From BOG-908 sp964247675 (GTDB taxonomy: Bacteria > Pseudomonadota > Alphaproteobacteria > Acetobacterales > Acetobacteraceae), in contig CAXTVW010000003.1 in NCBI GenBank assembly GCA_964247675.1, positions 11,607 through 75,606 of the forward strand: a stretch of DNA of 64,000 bases, in the 5' to 3' direction. Both the position numbers and the translations under genes were made by a program. Positions 51,094 to 60,125 of this stretch are shown here, in pieces. The first letter of the stretch is position 1. Each line of letters begins with the position of its first letter. A model generated the notes under the pieces. That model did no database searches. It worked only from the letters and a program-made list of their open reading frames with translations, and was not told the origin of the DNA.

Positions 51094-51649
51094 CTTGGCT
51101 CATGACGGAATAGAGGCCTTGTGGAACGGCCTGGCGCACGGCGACAAAGCCGCCCGCGAGAGCCTGCTGGCCCTGCACTACCAGGAGTTCCGCGCGGTCG
51201 CCCGGCGCGTGCTGCGCGACGATGGCGGGCAGCTGGCGATGCAGCCGACCGACCTCGCGCACGAGGCGGCACTGCGCATCCTGAAACTGGCGCGTATCGA
51301 TTGGCGGGACCGCGGGCATTTCCTGGCCCTGTCCGCCCGGGTGATGCGGCAAACGCTGATCGACGAAGTGCGCCGCTTCAAGGCCGACAAGCGCCAAATG
51401 CCGGAAGTGACGTCCTGGCTCCAAGGTCCGGAAGCGCCCCGCCTGCTGCCGATCGACCGGCTGGACGACGCGCTGACGGCTTTGTTCGCGATCGACGCGG
51501 ACCGTGCGCGCGTGGTGGAACTTCGTTTCTACGGCGGCCTGACCATTGCGGAGATCGCGCGCGAAACCGGCCAATCGGAAAGCACGGTGGAGCGGCGGTG
51601 GCGGTCGGCCCGCGCCTGGCTGCTGGCAGAACTGGCCGATGATGCGTAA
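51094..51649 (+). CDS. ECF sigma factor paired with Ser/Thr kinase (ECF43-like)
   Basis: About 184 residues from the TTG chosen. The sigma-2 region is DLAHEAALRILKLARIDWRDRGHFLALSARVMRQTL with DEVRRFKADKR; sigma-4 is RVVELRFYGGLTIAEIARET with STVERRWRSARAW. The pattern is that of the TIGR02999-type group often encoded beside protein kinases. There is no anti-sigma gene; instead the stop overlaps the kinase start by 11 bp. In Vibrio and Xanthomonas such sigma factors are activated by phosphorylation by the partner kinase. The start is uncertain. Confidence 0.82.
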
Positions 51650-54029
51650 CGACGCGGACCGGTTGCGCGAGCGCCGTGCGCTCGATGTGTTCGACGAAGC
51701 GCTGGACTGGCCCGAGGCGGAACGCCCGGCGAGGCTGCGCACGATGTTTGGGGATGATCCCGCCTTGCTTGATTGCGTGGAACGGCTGTTTGCCGCGCAA
51801 CAGGACGCTCACCTGATGCGCACCTGCCTGCCCGAGCCCGGGGCACGGCTGCTCCTGCCAGCATCCCCCGAGCGCGTGGGCGCTTACAGACTGGTCGGGC
51901 AGATTGGCCATGGCGGCATGGGCAGCGTGCATCGCGCCCAGCGGGTCGAGGGTGGCTTCCAGCAGACCGTGGCAATCAAGCTGATCCGTGGCGGGCTGTT
52001 CTCCCGCGCGGCGGCCGACCGGTTCGCCCAGGAACGCGAGATCCTGGCGCGCCTGCACCATCCGCATGTGACACGTCTGTATGACGGCGGCGTGACCGGA
52101 GACGGCCAGAGCTACATCGTTATGGAGCTGATCGACGGGCTTCCCATCGACGAGCACGCCAATCGGTCGGGCCTCGATCTGCGCGCAAGGCTGGCGCTAT
52201 TCTGCGACGTTTGCGACGCGGCCGGCTACGCACACCAGCAAGGCGTGGTGCATGCCGACATCAAGCCAAGCAACATCCTGGTCGATTCCACGCATGGCGT
52301 GAAATTGCTGGATTTCGGCATCTCCGCGCTGGCCGCCGCCGACCACCCGCAGGCCGCAGCCTGCACGGACGCTTATGCAAGCCCCCAACAGCGCCACGGC
52401 GCTCGCCCGACGCCTGCGGACGACGTGTTCGCGCTCGGCTGCCTGCTCGCGGCCCTGACGCAAGGCTGCGCCAAACGCGCGGAGGAGGCGGAATTGCGCG
52501 CGGTGATCGGCAAGGCGCGGGCGGCGGAAGCACGCAACCGTTATAGCGCCTGCGGGGCGCTATCGGATGACGTGAGAAGACTGCAAGACTTCTTTCCCGT
52601 GCGCGCACGGCCCGCCACGCGCTGGCGCGGGCTGTCGTTCTTCTGGCGGCGGCATCGTCTGGCCAGTTCGGCCGCGGTGGCGGCGGCCGCCGGCCTGGCC
52701 GCGGCGGTGATTGTGGCCACCACGCTGGAGTTGCGCGCCGAGACGGCGCTTGGGCGGGCCGACCAGCGCTTCGCCGAAGTGCGTGCGCTGTCACGTTACC
52801 TGCTGGACGACGTGACCGACCAACTGCAAGCGTTTCCAGGCACATCGGTGCTGCGGCGCGACATCGCCACGCGCTCGCGCGCCTATCTGGAGGGGCTGAG
52901 CAGGGTGCCCGGTGCCGCGCCGGATATCGGGCTGGAGGTGGCAAGGGGCTATACCAAGACAGGCCGCATCCTGGGGCTGCCTGACGTGCAGGGAATGGGC
53001 GACGCCGCAGCGGCCAAGCAGGATCTGGCAAAAGCCGAGGCAGCCTTGCGCGCGCTGGCGCAGGCCACGCCCGGCATGGGCGCCCGTGCCGAGACGGGCG
53101 CTGCGAGCGCCATCGCCACCGCCCTGGCGCAAACCCTGTGCGCGCGGGCCGCCATCGCGCGCACGGTGGACAACGATGCTGGCTTGTCTCGGCGGCTGTA
53201 CGAGGAGGCGGCGCGGCTGACGGCGCCGAAAGGGTTGGCCGAGCCACCGGCGGAGCAGCGCATGACGCACGCGCGCGCGCTGATCGGCGTGGCCGAACTG
53301 CTCAACGACGCTGGCCGCCCCGCCGAGATGCTTGCGCCGCTGGATGCGGCCTCCGCCGATCTGCGCGGCCTGCCGTCCGGATCCGACCGCGTGGGCATGG
53401 CGCTTACTAAAGCCGCGCTGCTGAACCTGCGCGGGGATGCCGTGTATTTCCTGGGCAATGCGGCGGGGTCGCTGCCCCTGTATCAGCAGGCGGCCGCCAG
53501 CCTTGACGCCGCCAGGGGCAACATGCCGGACATGCGCCTGCTGGAACGCAGTGCGTTCACCTCCTGGAACGTGGCCTCGGTGCTCGATGAACTGGGCCAC
53601 CATGAAGAGGGCCTCGCCGTGATCGATCGTGGCGTGGCCGACGCCGAAATGATGCGCCTGTTCGAGAACAGCACCCGGGCGCGTCATGTGGTGGACGTGG
53701 TGCATACGCAACGGGCGCAGGCGCTCGCCTCCGTTGGCCGCTTCGAGGACGCGATCGCGCAGGCCCGCGCCGAGCTTGCCGATGTCCGCGCCACCGCCGC
53801 CGCCTCGCCGGGCAGCTTCGAGGCCGCCCGGGCCGTACCGGTCGTGCTGCGCCCCGTAGGCGAAGTTTATCTGGCCGCCGGCCGGCAAGCAGATGCCTGT
53901 GCCGCCTTCACCGAAGCCCGCAACGCCTGGCGGCTGCTGGGCAGGAGGACGGACATGACCGGTTTTGATACCACGACCGAGTTGCCGACACTCGAGCGTG
54001 AGCTCAAGGCATGCCCGCACCAGGATTGA
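51639..54029 (+). CDS. Membrane Ser/Thr protein kinase with TPR-like sensor, cognate to the ECF sigma factor
   Basis: 796 residues. The kinase domain (about 80-330) has the glycine loop GQIGHGGMGSVHRA, the Lys in TVAIKLI, the catalytic loop HADIKPSNILV (Ala for the usual Arg), DFGIS and YASPQQ in place of APE. A single TM helix (about 345-370, ASSAAVAAAAGLAAAVIVATTLEL region) leads to a helical TPR-like C-terminal half of about 420 residues, probably periplasmic. All catalytic residues are kept. It overlaps the sigma gene, so a phosphorylation switch controlling that sigma factor is likely. Confidence 0.9.
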   Translation: MMRNDADRLRERRALDVFDEALDWPEAERPARLRTMFGDDPALLDCVERLFAAQQDAHLMRTCLPEPGARLLLPASPERVGAYRLVGQIGHGGMGSVHRAQRVEGGFQQTVAIKLIRGGLFSRAAADRFAQEREILARLHHPHVTRLYDGGVTGDGQSYIVMELIDGLPIDEHANRSGLDLRARLALFCDVCDAAGYAHQQGVVHADIKPSNILVDSTHGVKLLDFGISALAAADHPQAAACTDAYASPQQRHGARPTPADDVFALGCLLAALTQGCAKRAEEAELRAVIGKARAAEARNRYSACGALSDDVRRLQDFFPVRARPATRWRGLSFFWRRHRLASSAAVAAAAGLAAAVIVATTLELRAETALGRADQRFAEVRALSRYLLDDVTDQLQAFPGTSVLRRDIATRSRAYLEGLSRVPGAAPDIGLEVARGYTKTGRILGLPDVQGMGDAAAAKQDLAKAEAALRALAQATPGMGARAETGAASAIATALAQTLCARAAIARTVDNDAGLSRRLYEEAARLTAPKGLAEPPAEQRMTHARALIGVAELLNDAGRPAEMLAPLDAASADLRGLPSGSDRVGMALTKAALLNLRGDAVYFLGNAAGSLPLYQQAAASLDAARGNMPDMRLLERSAFTSWNVASVLDELGHHEEGLAVIDRGVADAEMMRLFENSTRARHVVDVVHTQRAQALASVGRFEDAIAQARAELADVRATAAASPGSFEAARAVPVVLRPVGEVYLAAGRQADACAAFTEARNAWRLLGRRTDMTGFDTTTELPTLERELKACPHQD

Positions 54030-54177
54030 GCACTGGCTCTCCGGACGACACTTTGCAAGCGAAACGGCAAGGATAATCTACCGCGAGCCATCGACGCTCC
54101 GGCACGGCGGCGGCATTGGCCGGCATGGTATCGTTACGTTGACTGGCGGCTTCACCGGTCTGAAGGAGGATGGTGAC

Positions 54178-54294
54178 ATGAAGGAGCCGCCAGACCCGCA
54201 TCATCGCCACCGGTTTCTGGCAGGCCTCATCAGCACGCCATTGGGACTTGATATGTATTCAGTCTGCGCTTCCGGGATGTTGATCTGCTGCTGA
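54178..54294 (+). CDS. 38-residue Cys-containing peptide ORF
   Basis: An ATG with a near-perfect GGAGGA site seven bases upstream opens 38 codons. The peptide begins MKEPPDPHHRHRF and ends SVCASGMLICC with three Cys in the last ten residues. It follows the kinase by 148 bp and precedes a stem-loop with a T-run. It might be a small regulatory or secreted peptide or a modified-peptide precursor; no modifying enzyme is adjacent. Existence rests on the ribosome site and the terminator. Confidence 0.4.
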   Translation: MKEPPDPHHRHRFLAGLISTPLGLDMYSVCASGMLICC

Positions 54295-54303
54295 CCGAGC
54301 GCG

Positions 54304-54367
54304 GCGGACAGCCAGCGGCAGGGTGGTGCCCCTCATCTCTGGATGCAGCAGCGTCCGCGTTTTTTTG
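54304..54367 (+). terminator. Possible Rho-independent terminator
   Basis: GCGGAC and GTCCGC can pair around a 43-nt, partly self-complementary insert, followed almost at once by a run of seven T. It is ten bases beyond the small peptide ORF. Confidence 0.45.
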
Positions 54368-54410
54368 TGTAAGCGGCGCGGCAACAGCACAGTTGAAGTC
54401 TAAACGGCTG

Positions 54411-54854
54411 TCACATCCCGGTAGATGGGGCAAACCCGAAGTCCATGTCGCCTTCCATCGATAAGCAAGCACACCAGGCGCCCTGCGGCCCGATCAGGTA
54501 GTGGTGCTGAGCAACGTTGATGAGTTTCGGAAGGGCAGCGAGTATGCTGTCCAGCGACCCCTCTACTGCGGCATCGGTGGGACCATCACCAACGTAGGTG
54601 ACTTCGGTCGTCAGCGTCGATTTCAGCCTCAATGCCTGAATAAAGGTAATGAATTGCTCGATTTCCTGGTCACCGCAGCGAGCACGGTCGGAGATCGCTC
54701 CCGGCACTTTCGACCACGCGATCTTTGAGCCAGAAGCAGGATAAATTTCTTCCATCAAGCGGAAGATAGATATGCTGTCACGGACATGGCGAAGAGCGCC
54801 TGACTCGAATTCAGTACTCAGGCTAATGCGAGCTTCGTCATCAAAAATGCTCAA
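54411..54854 (-). CDS. Hypothetical protein (cytosolic, immunity-protein-like size)
   Basis: 147 residues, acidic, mixed alpha/beta (FITFIQALRLKSTLTTEVTY, DSILAALPKLINVAQHHYLI). Not recognised. The TTG start has AGGGA at normal spacing. Size and composition resemble immunity or antidote proteins, but no toxin is next to it, so this is only a comparison. Lower GC than its surroundings, suggesting transfer. Confidence 0.55.
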   Translation of the reverse strand: MSIFDDEARISLSTEFESGALRHVRDSISIFRLMEEIYPASGSKIAWSKVPGAISDRARCGDQEIEQFITFIQALRLKSTLTTEVTYVGDGPTDAAVEGSLDSILAALPKLINVAQHHYLIGPQGAWCACLSMEGDMDFGFAPSTGM

Positions 54855-55419
54855 GTCGCTGTCCCTATCTTGCCTCTGTTAAGCAGCCAGCGCGGTAATT
54901 CGCTCGACGCTGTATCTTGTTTTCCCCTCACGAGAGAAATAAGGCAAGCAATTGTAGATTTAGGCAAAGCGAATTCGCCCGGCCGAGCGAAAAGGCGTAA
55001 CCGATCTGCCGCAACATTCATATGGCTTCGGGTCACGGGCCGACATCCGCCCGCCCTTGTTTTCTATGAACGAGCGCAGCTGCATAACCCGGCCGCGTTC
55101 TGCATTGTCGAGGGCCATCATCGGTTCAATCTCGTCCAGCTCGTCCCGTACGCTGAACCTGACCGAGGGATCCAGCACCTTAGTATGGATGGCAGATATT
55201 CGGTTTGCCGCCCGGGGGTCCGCAGCGGTCGCAGACGGCCGCACCAGCGGGAAAGAGGCCAAAAAACCAAGGCTCGTCGTAGCATGTCCAAGGTTCCCTT
55301 GACTAAGACTACAGAGGGAAGAGCTAGGACCAACTCAGTTGTGCGCAGGCGAAATGCCGGGTCGTCCCGCCACGCGGCCACAACAATCGTCTCCCGATGG
55401 TACAACCGTGCCGCATCTT
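54855..55419. other. Intergenic, no convincing gene
   Basis: About 560 bp of lower GC. A 100-codon minus-strand frame with the piece SVRDELDEIEPMMALDNAER looks protein-like, but it lacks a ribosome site and homology, and may be a frameshifted remnant. Confidence 0.35.
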
Positions 55420-55959
55420 TCAATCGGCCTGCACGGCTGGCAGCATCGTCGCTGACTCGGCAGCAGCAGCCTGAGCCGTCGTCTCCAGTTGTGTTCCGAA
55501 CTCCTCGATCGTCATGCCGCGCGGTCTCGGCCCGGCGATGGCCAGAGCGCGCCGGCTGCCAAGCACGCGTACGTTGCTGCGGCTGCCATCCGCGACCGGC
55601 AAGGGCGCGTCCGATCGGAAGAAGAAGGTGGTGCACACTGCCTCCGCATCGTTGACCAGGATGCGCTCGACCGCCGACCAGGGTACGAAAGGGTCGATCA
55701 GGCCGGGGCAACGAAAGCCAGCGGGCGTGATGACCAGAAACGGAGTGCCACGCCGAGCGAAGCGTGGACGCAATTGCAAGAGCAGCCCGCCCCCTAGCAG
55801 CACCATGAACACCGCGAGCGCCCATGCGATCCAGTAGAACTCCCACGCGACGATCAACGCTACGATCCCTGCCAGGCCGAGGGTCAGGAGCAGCGCGCCC
55901 AACCACGCCAGGCGGGCCAGCGAACGCATGTCGTCGAAAACCGCCAGCTCCTCGGTCAT
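55420..55959 (-). CDS. STM3941-family membrane protein
   Basis: 179 residues. Two adjacent TM helices at about 20-65 (LARLAWLGALLLTLGLAGIV, FMVLLGGGLLL) are followed by a PH-like soluble domain with ITPAGFRCPGLIDPFVPWSAVERI. The ATG has AGGAG seven bases upstream. The family is widespread and uncharacterised. Confidence 0.8.
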   Translation of the reverse strand: MTEELAVFDDMRSLARLAWLGALLLTLGLAGIVALIVAWEFYWIAWALAVFMVLLGGGLLLQLRPRFARRGTPFLVITPAGFRCPGLIDPFVPWSAVERILVNDAEAVCTTFFFRSDAPLPVADGSRSNVRVLGSRRALAIAGPRPRGMTIEEFGTQLETTAQAAAAESATMLPAVQAD

Positions 55960-56009
55960 GGACCGGTCTCCTTGTGGCCGCTTCACCCGAGACTCCACAA
56001 GGGCGGTGA

Positions 56010-56633
56010 GTGCTGGCCTTTGTTGCACTTCGCCACGGACCAGGCGCGGAGGCAAGACGACGACCGGGTGCCCTCGCCGGACACGATCTGGACGACATTG
56101 CAGGCGGGGCTGAAGATGGCGCCGTTGCCAGGCTGGAGACAGGGGTGGTGGAACGCCTGGCACGGCTGCCGATGCCCGTGGTTGCCGCCATCCACGGGCA
56201 TTGTCTGACGGGTGGGCTGGAACTGGCTTTGGCAGCCGACATCATCATCGCCGGCGAAGGCGCGGCGTTTGCCGACACGCACGCCAAGTGGGACCTGGTG
56301 CCGATCTGGGGCCTGTCGCAGCGCCTGCCGCGCCGCATCGGCGTTGCGCGCGCGCAGGAGATGATGTTTGCGTCGCGCACCTACTCCGGCTCTCAGGCGG
56401 CTGCCATGGGTCTCGCCAATTTCTGTGTTGAAGACACGGCGCTTGAGAGCGAAGCGCTGCTGTTCTGCAAACAGGTGCTGGACAATAGCTGGCGCGCCAC
56501 CCGCGCTGCCAAGAAGCTTGTGAGCGACACAGATGGCATGACGTTGGCGGCGGGGATCGCGTGGGAGTTGCACCACACGGAAGGAAAGGGACCGGAAATG
56601 AATGACAGGATAGCCCGTTTGCGCAAAAGATGA
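56010..56633 (+). pseudogene. Truncated enoyl-CoA hydratase/isomerase
   Basis: The last 160 codons read as a crotonase: PMPVVAAIHGHCLTGGLELALAADIIIAGE, WGLSQRLPRRIGVARAQEMM. The first 60 or so residues, with the CoA-binding FCAGxDL region, are replaced by unrelated sequence running into a stop just before the first start; only GALAGHDLDDI recalls the motif. A decayed or N-terminally lost gene, 0.3 kb before an intact paralogue. Confidence 0.6.
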
Positions 56634-56949
56634 AGCGTCACGGCAGTGGAGGAAGCTGGTTTACAGACGTGGCGCCACACTTCTCGGCGGATGGACCCAC
56701 ATCGGACGAAGCATGTTAGGAGACTCGTCGCTACCTTCGACGGTGCATGCAATCGCAATGACGGTGCGCTTGAAGCGAGCGCCTCACCAGGATCTTGGAC
56801 TTGAGCTTCATTGCGTAACCAATGAATTCTAGCCTGCCCCTCGGTCTGTCATCGCTGATATCCACATTGCATCCCGTTATGCGGAGATATAGTCAGAGCG
56901 AGCTCGGAAGCATAAACCCCTGTGCTCCGTAACCATCTTGGATGTGCAC
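56634..56949. other. Intergenic between the two crotonase genes
   Basis: About 316 bp, with an A/T-rich stretch before the intact gene. No motif recognised. Confidence 0.4.
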
Positions 56950-57729
56950 ATGACAGAAGCATGCTATGGCGAGGTGAGCGTGGAGTGGCACGGCCACGTT
57001 GCAGTGACAGTGATCGACCGGCCACCGAACAATTTTGTTTCAACCGAGCTGCTTACCAACCTTGCCGATTGCTGGGCGGCGCTCGATGACGACCCCCGGT
57101 GCCGGGCGCTGGTTTTAGCCACGCAGGGCCGGGTCTTTTGCGCCGGCGCTGACCTGGCAGAACCAAGCGGGCCGGCAAGCGGGGCGGGCGAAGGTCTTAC
57201 AACCTTCTACGATCAGGCAGTCAGGTTGTTCGCCACCACCAAGCCAGTGGTTGCTGCTGTCCAGGGCGCTGCAGTAGGGGCTGGCCTAGGGCTGGCGCTT
57301 ACGGCAGATTTCCGTGTGGCGGGACCACAGGCGCGTTTCACCGCGAATTTCGTAAAGCTCGGGTTTCACCCAGGATTCGGTATCACGTGCACTTTGCCGA
57401 GAGTGATTGGTGTTCAGCGTGCGTCGCTGATGCTGCAGACGGGCCGAAGGATCAAGAGTGACGAAGCTTTGGCATGGGGACTGGCAGACGAGGTCACCTC
57501 TGGGGATACGCTGACGGCTGCGCTGAACTTGGCACAGGAGCTCGCCGAAGCGGCGCCTCTGGCCGTGCAAGCGACACGGAAGACTTTGCGGGAGGGCCTT
57601 GCAGCCATGATGCGCAGCCAGACGAAGCTGGAGTTCGAAAAGCAGCATGTCTTGATGCAAACGGCGGATTTCCGCGAGGGTGTTCGCGCCGTGGGCGAAC
57701 GGCGTTCGGGCACCTTCGAGGGCAAGTGA
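56950..57729 (+). CDS. Enoyl-CoA hydratase/isomerase family protein
   Basis: 259 residues, complete crotonase fold. RVFCAGADLAEPSG forms the first oxyanion strand and KPVVAAVQGAAVGAGLGLALTADF the second. The Glu pair of classical hydratases is not obvious: the second position reads NFVKLGFHPGFGITCTLPR, with no Glu at the usual places, so isomerase, hydrolase or lyase activity is as likely. The ATG is used over an upstream TTG. Confidence 0.88.
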   Translation: MTEACYGEVSVEWHGHVAVTVIDRPPNNFVSTELLTNLADCWAALDDDPRCRALVLATQGRVFCAGADLAEPSGPASGAGEGLTTFYDQAVRLFATTKPVVAAVQGAAVGAGLGLALTADFRVAGPQARFTANFVKLGFHPGFGITCTLPRVIGVQRASLMLQTGRRIKSDEALAWGLADEVTSGDTLTAALNLAQELAEAAPLAVQATRKTLREGLAAMMRSQTKLEFEKQHVLMQTADFREGVRAVGERRSGTFEGK

Positions 57730-57839
57730 AGAGAGCGGTCGTTTGTCGAATACTGCAGGGGGGATTTCCAATTTGAACAATCGTGGTTTGTTTGCACAAT
57801 TACTATTTACTTGCGATCAGGCGGATCGCTTTCTCCTTC

Positions 57840-58430
57840 GTAGCATGTAGCTCGACGCAATAAATGCGATTGCCTTGTCGCCGGTGTTCGACAGATCTGT
57901 CTCAGCAACCTCCACCGTAGCGCCGCCACTGATCAGCAGAGCGCCGGAATCGCAAAGCCGATATTGGCAACGCCACCGGGACTGAACTGCACGCTGGCGC
58001 CGGAATCGGCAATGATGGTGCCGGAATTTACAATCGAGCTTCCATCGGACTGCGAAAACGTGCAGCGGCCTGCAAGTAGAATTGTGCTCTGGTTGACCAG
58101 AGTGTCTGCGCCAGAGTCGGTTATGTTGGCGCCCTAGCTACCGACGTTCAGAACCAATTTGCTGCCAAGCGTCACGGTCTCGGGCATGCCGCCGAACTGC
58201 CCGTAGTTGAAGTTGCCTTCCAGGTTCAGCACGGCATTATCTATGATGCCGACGACCGTTATGACGGATCGTCGCCGAGCATGTTCATCGTGGCCTGGCC
58301 GGTATTGCCGATGCCTGCAAAGGCGACGTTCTCGACGAGCAGACTGGCGTAGTTGTTGCCTGAGTCGATCGAGCCATGATCGGCGAGTCTGGCCGGAGGC
58401 ATAGCATGCCGCCGGTCGGCGCGCCGTCAC
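57840..58430 (-). pseudogene. Decayed beta-helix (autotransporter/adhesin passenger-like) gene
   Basis: Minus-strand pieces read as repetitive beta-helix sequence: NAVLNLEGNFNYGQFGG, an in-frame TAG, then NITDSGADTLVNQSTILLAG, SSIVNSGTIIADSGASVQF and, after a frame change, ISGGATVEVAETDL. Short Ser/Thr/Gly/Asn repeats are typical of pectate-lyase-like passengers. No translocator domain or start remains. Confidence 0.5.
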
Positions 58431-58680
58431 ACAAGCAAGCGGGTCTCGGCACAGTTACGCCGGTGCGGATGTCGGCTTTCGAACTATAGTCAACCCGGAC
58501 CGGCCGTGCCGCTTTCGGCCTCGAGTTCGAGTTTGCCGGCAGGTCGGCCCGCTGACCCGGGGTAATCGCCGCCTGCCCAGCCTTGAAGGCTCGGCCGTCG
58601 CGACTGCGTATCGCAGTGAGGATGACGGCGACTGATCCGACCGCCGTGCGTTGGAGCACTCCAACCCGCAGGAGATGACC

Positions 58681-59265
58681 ATGAAGCTGTATTATGCACC
58701 GGGCGCTTGTAGCCTAGCCGACCACATCGCGCTTCATGAGGCCGGTCTGTCCTTCGAGCACGAGAAGGTTGATCTCAAGGCCAAGCGCACGGAGGCCGGC
58801 GTTGATTTCAGCACGGTCAACCCGAAGGGCTACGTGCCGGCGCTTAGGCTCGATACGGGCGAGATGCTCACCGAGAACGTCGCCATTCTGAACTGGATCG
58901 CGCAGCAGGATAGCAAGCTCGCGCCGTCGGGGCCGATGGGGCACACGCACCTGCTGGAAGCGCTCGCGTTCATCTCGACCGAAATACACAAGAGCTTCAA
59001 GCCTTTCTTTGCGGGAGCCGGCGAGGGTGACAAGGCAAAAGCTGGCGAAGTAATCGTCAAGCGTATGGGATATCTGGCGGACACCATGAAAGGCGAGTAC
59101 CTGTTCGGCTCCACCGTTAGCGTGGCCGACTGCTACCTTTTCGTCATGCTGCTCTGGGCGAAGAAGTTCAACGTTGAGCCACCTGCACCATTGATAGCGT
59201 TTCGGGAGCGCATGACGACGCTCCCCTCCGTCCACAAAGCGATGAAGCACGAGGGCCTTATTTAG
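58681..59265 (+). CDS. Glutathione S-transferase (beta class)
   Basis: 194 residues. MKLYYAPGACSLADHIALHE is the beta-class N-terminus with the conserved Cys10 region, NPKGYVPAL the cis-Pro loop and TENVAILNWIA the gamma-glutamyl contact. The C-terminal helical domain ends with PSVHKAMKHEGLI. GGAG precedes the ATG. It conjugates or reduces electrophiles with glutathione; no partner gene nearby. Confidence 0.92.
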   Translation: MKLYYAPGACSLADHIALHEAGLSFEHEKVDLKAKRTEAGVDFSTVNPKGYVPALRLDTGEMLTENVAILNWIAQQDSKLAPSGPMGHTHLLEALAFISTEIHKSFKPFFAGAGEGDKAKAGEVIVKRMGYLADTMKGEYLFGSTVSVADCYLFVMLLWAKKFNVEPPAPLIAFRERMTTLPSVHKAMKHEGLI

Positions 59266-59561
59266 GGGTTTCAAGACAGGTCGACAGAGGCGGATCTCGT
59301 GCCGCCCTGTCAGCGTCCGCTTACTCCCGCTGCCTGCTCACAAGCGGAACGGCAGCTGTCGGCCAATCAGGTCGGCGCGAGGGCATCAGGATGAAGGATG
59401 TCTTTCAGCCGGTTTCAACGCCGCGCAGGACGGCAGCAACGGCGCAACCACCAGACGGAGACGCTCGAGCGTTCGATCCGGGCTTGGTCAGGGTGGTCCA
59501 GCCTCTCCGGTTTGGGCCCGCATGATCGAGGCGGCGTAACTCTCCCAACCTGGGCAGCCCA
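59266..59561. other. Intergenic, no gene recognised
   Basis: About 296 bp between convergent genes. No hairpin with a T-run is visible. Confidence 0.4.
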
Positions 59562-59849
59562 TCACCGGGCCCCTTTTGCCTCCTGCGCTGACCAGTAAGC
59601 AATCGGGCGTATCTTCCACCCTGTGATGACTCCGGCCTCGACGAGTGGATCGCCGTTGACGATCTCGGCTGCCGCCTCGGCACTGTCAGCGTCCAGCACC
59701 CACAACGCCCCGGCGTCGTCGGCGAAGGGTCCGGCCGCGCGTAGCTGGCCGTTGTCGAGGAACGTTCGCAGGTATGCTCGGTGGGCGGAATGGTTGGCCC
59801 GAAGCCCGTCCTTATCGTCCCCGTATTCGATGATCGCGGCAAACTTCAT
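59562..59849 (-). CDS. YciI-family protein
   Basis: 95 residues. MKFAAIIEYGDD, RAYLRTFLDNGQLRAAGPF and DPLVEAGVITGWKIRPI are the YCII fold with the conserved His/Asp pair. GGGGAGG lies six bases before the ATG. Small dimeric proteins of this family are mostly of unknown function; some are dehydrochlorinases. Confidence 0.88.
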   Translation of the reverse strand: MKFAAIIEYGDDKDGLRANHSAHRAYLRTFLDNGQLRAAGPFADDAGALWVLDADSAEAAAEIVNGDPLVEAGVITGWKIRPIAYWSAQEAKGAR

Positions 59850-60039
59850 CACGGCCTCCCCTCTCGTGCTCGCGAAGCACGACCGCTGAAACAGCAGTGC
59901 GGTAAGTCACGCGGTAACGGACCGCGTCATGGCGCTCACGCGTCCAGCCTACCGCCCCTGAAATCTACGCCAATGCGAGTATCGTGAGCAAAGTCAACGG
60001 ATCTCCGATCGCCGCCGATCGAGGTTGTCGGGCGGGAGA

Positions 60040-60125
60040 TCCCCATCGTTCCGCTTGCCGTCTTCGCTGTGGCAAGATCGGCAGCACCTTCGCTTCCCGG
60101 CTGCTCGCGCCAGTCACGACGTCAA
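60040..60125 (+). pseudogene. Fragment of a PanE-like NAD(P)-binding gene
   Basis: A short frame reads CGKIGSTFASRLLA, nearly the same as the nucleotide-binding loop of the intact gene at 47.6 kb at DNA and protein level, then loses homology. It is joined directly to the 3-prime end of the aldo/keto reductase gene. Confidence 0.4.

Noticed and set aside
54960..55262. 100-codon minus-strand frame with protein-like stretch
   Set aside because: No ribosome site, no recognised family, and composition compatible with chance or a frameshifted remnant.
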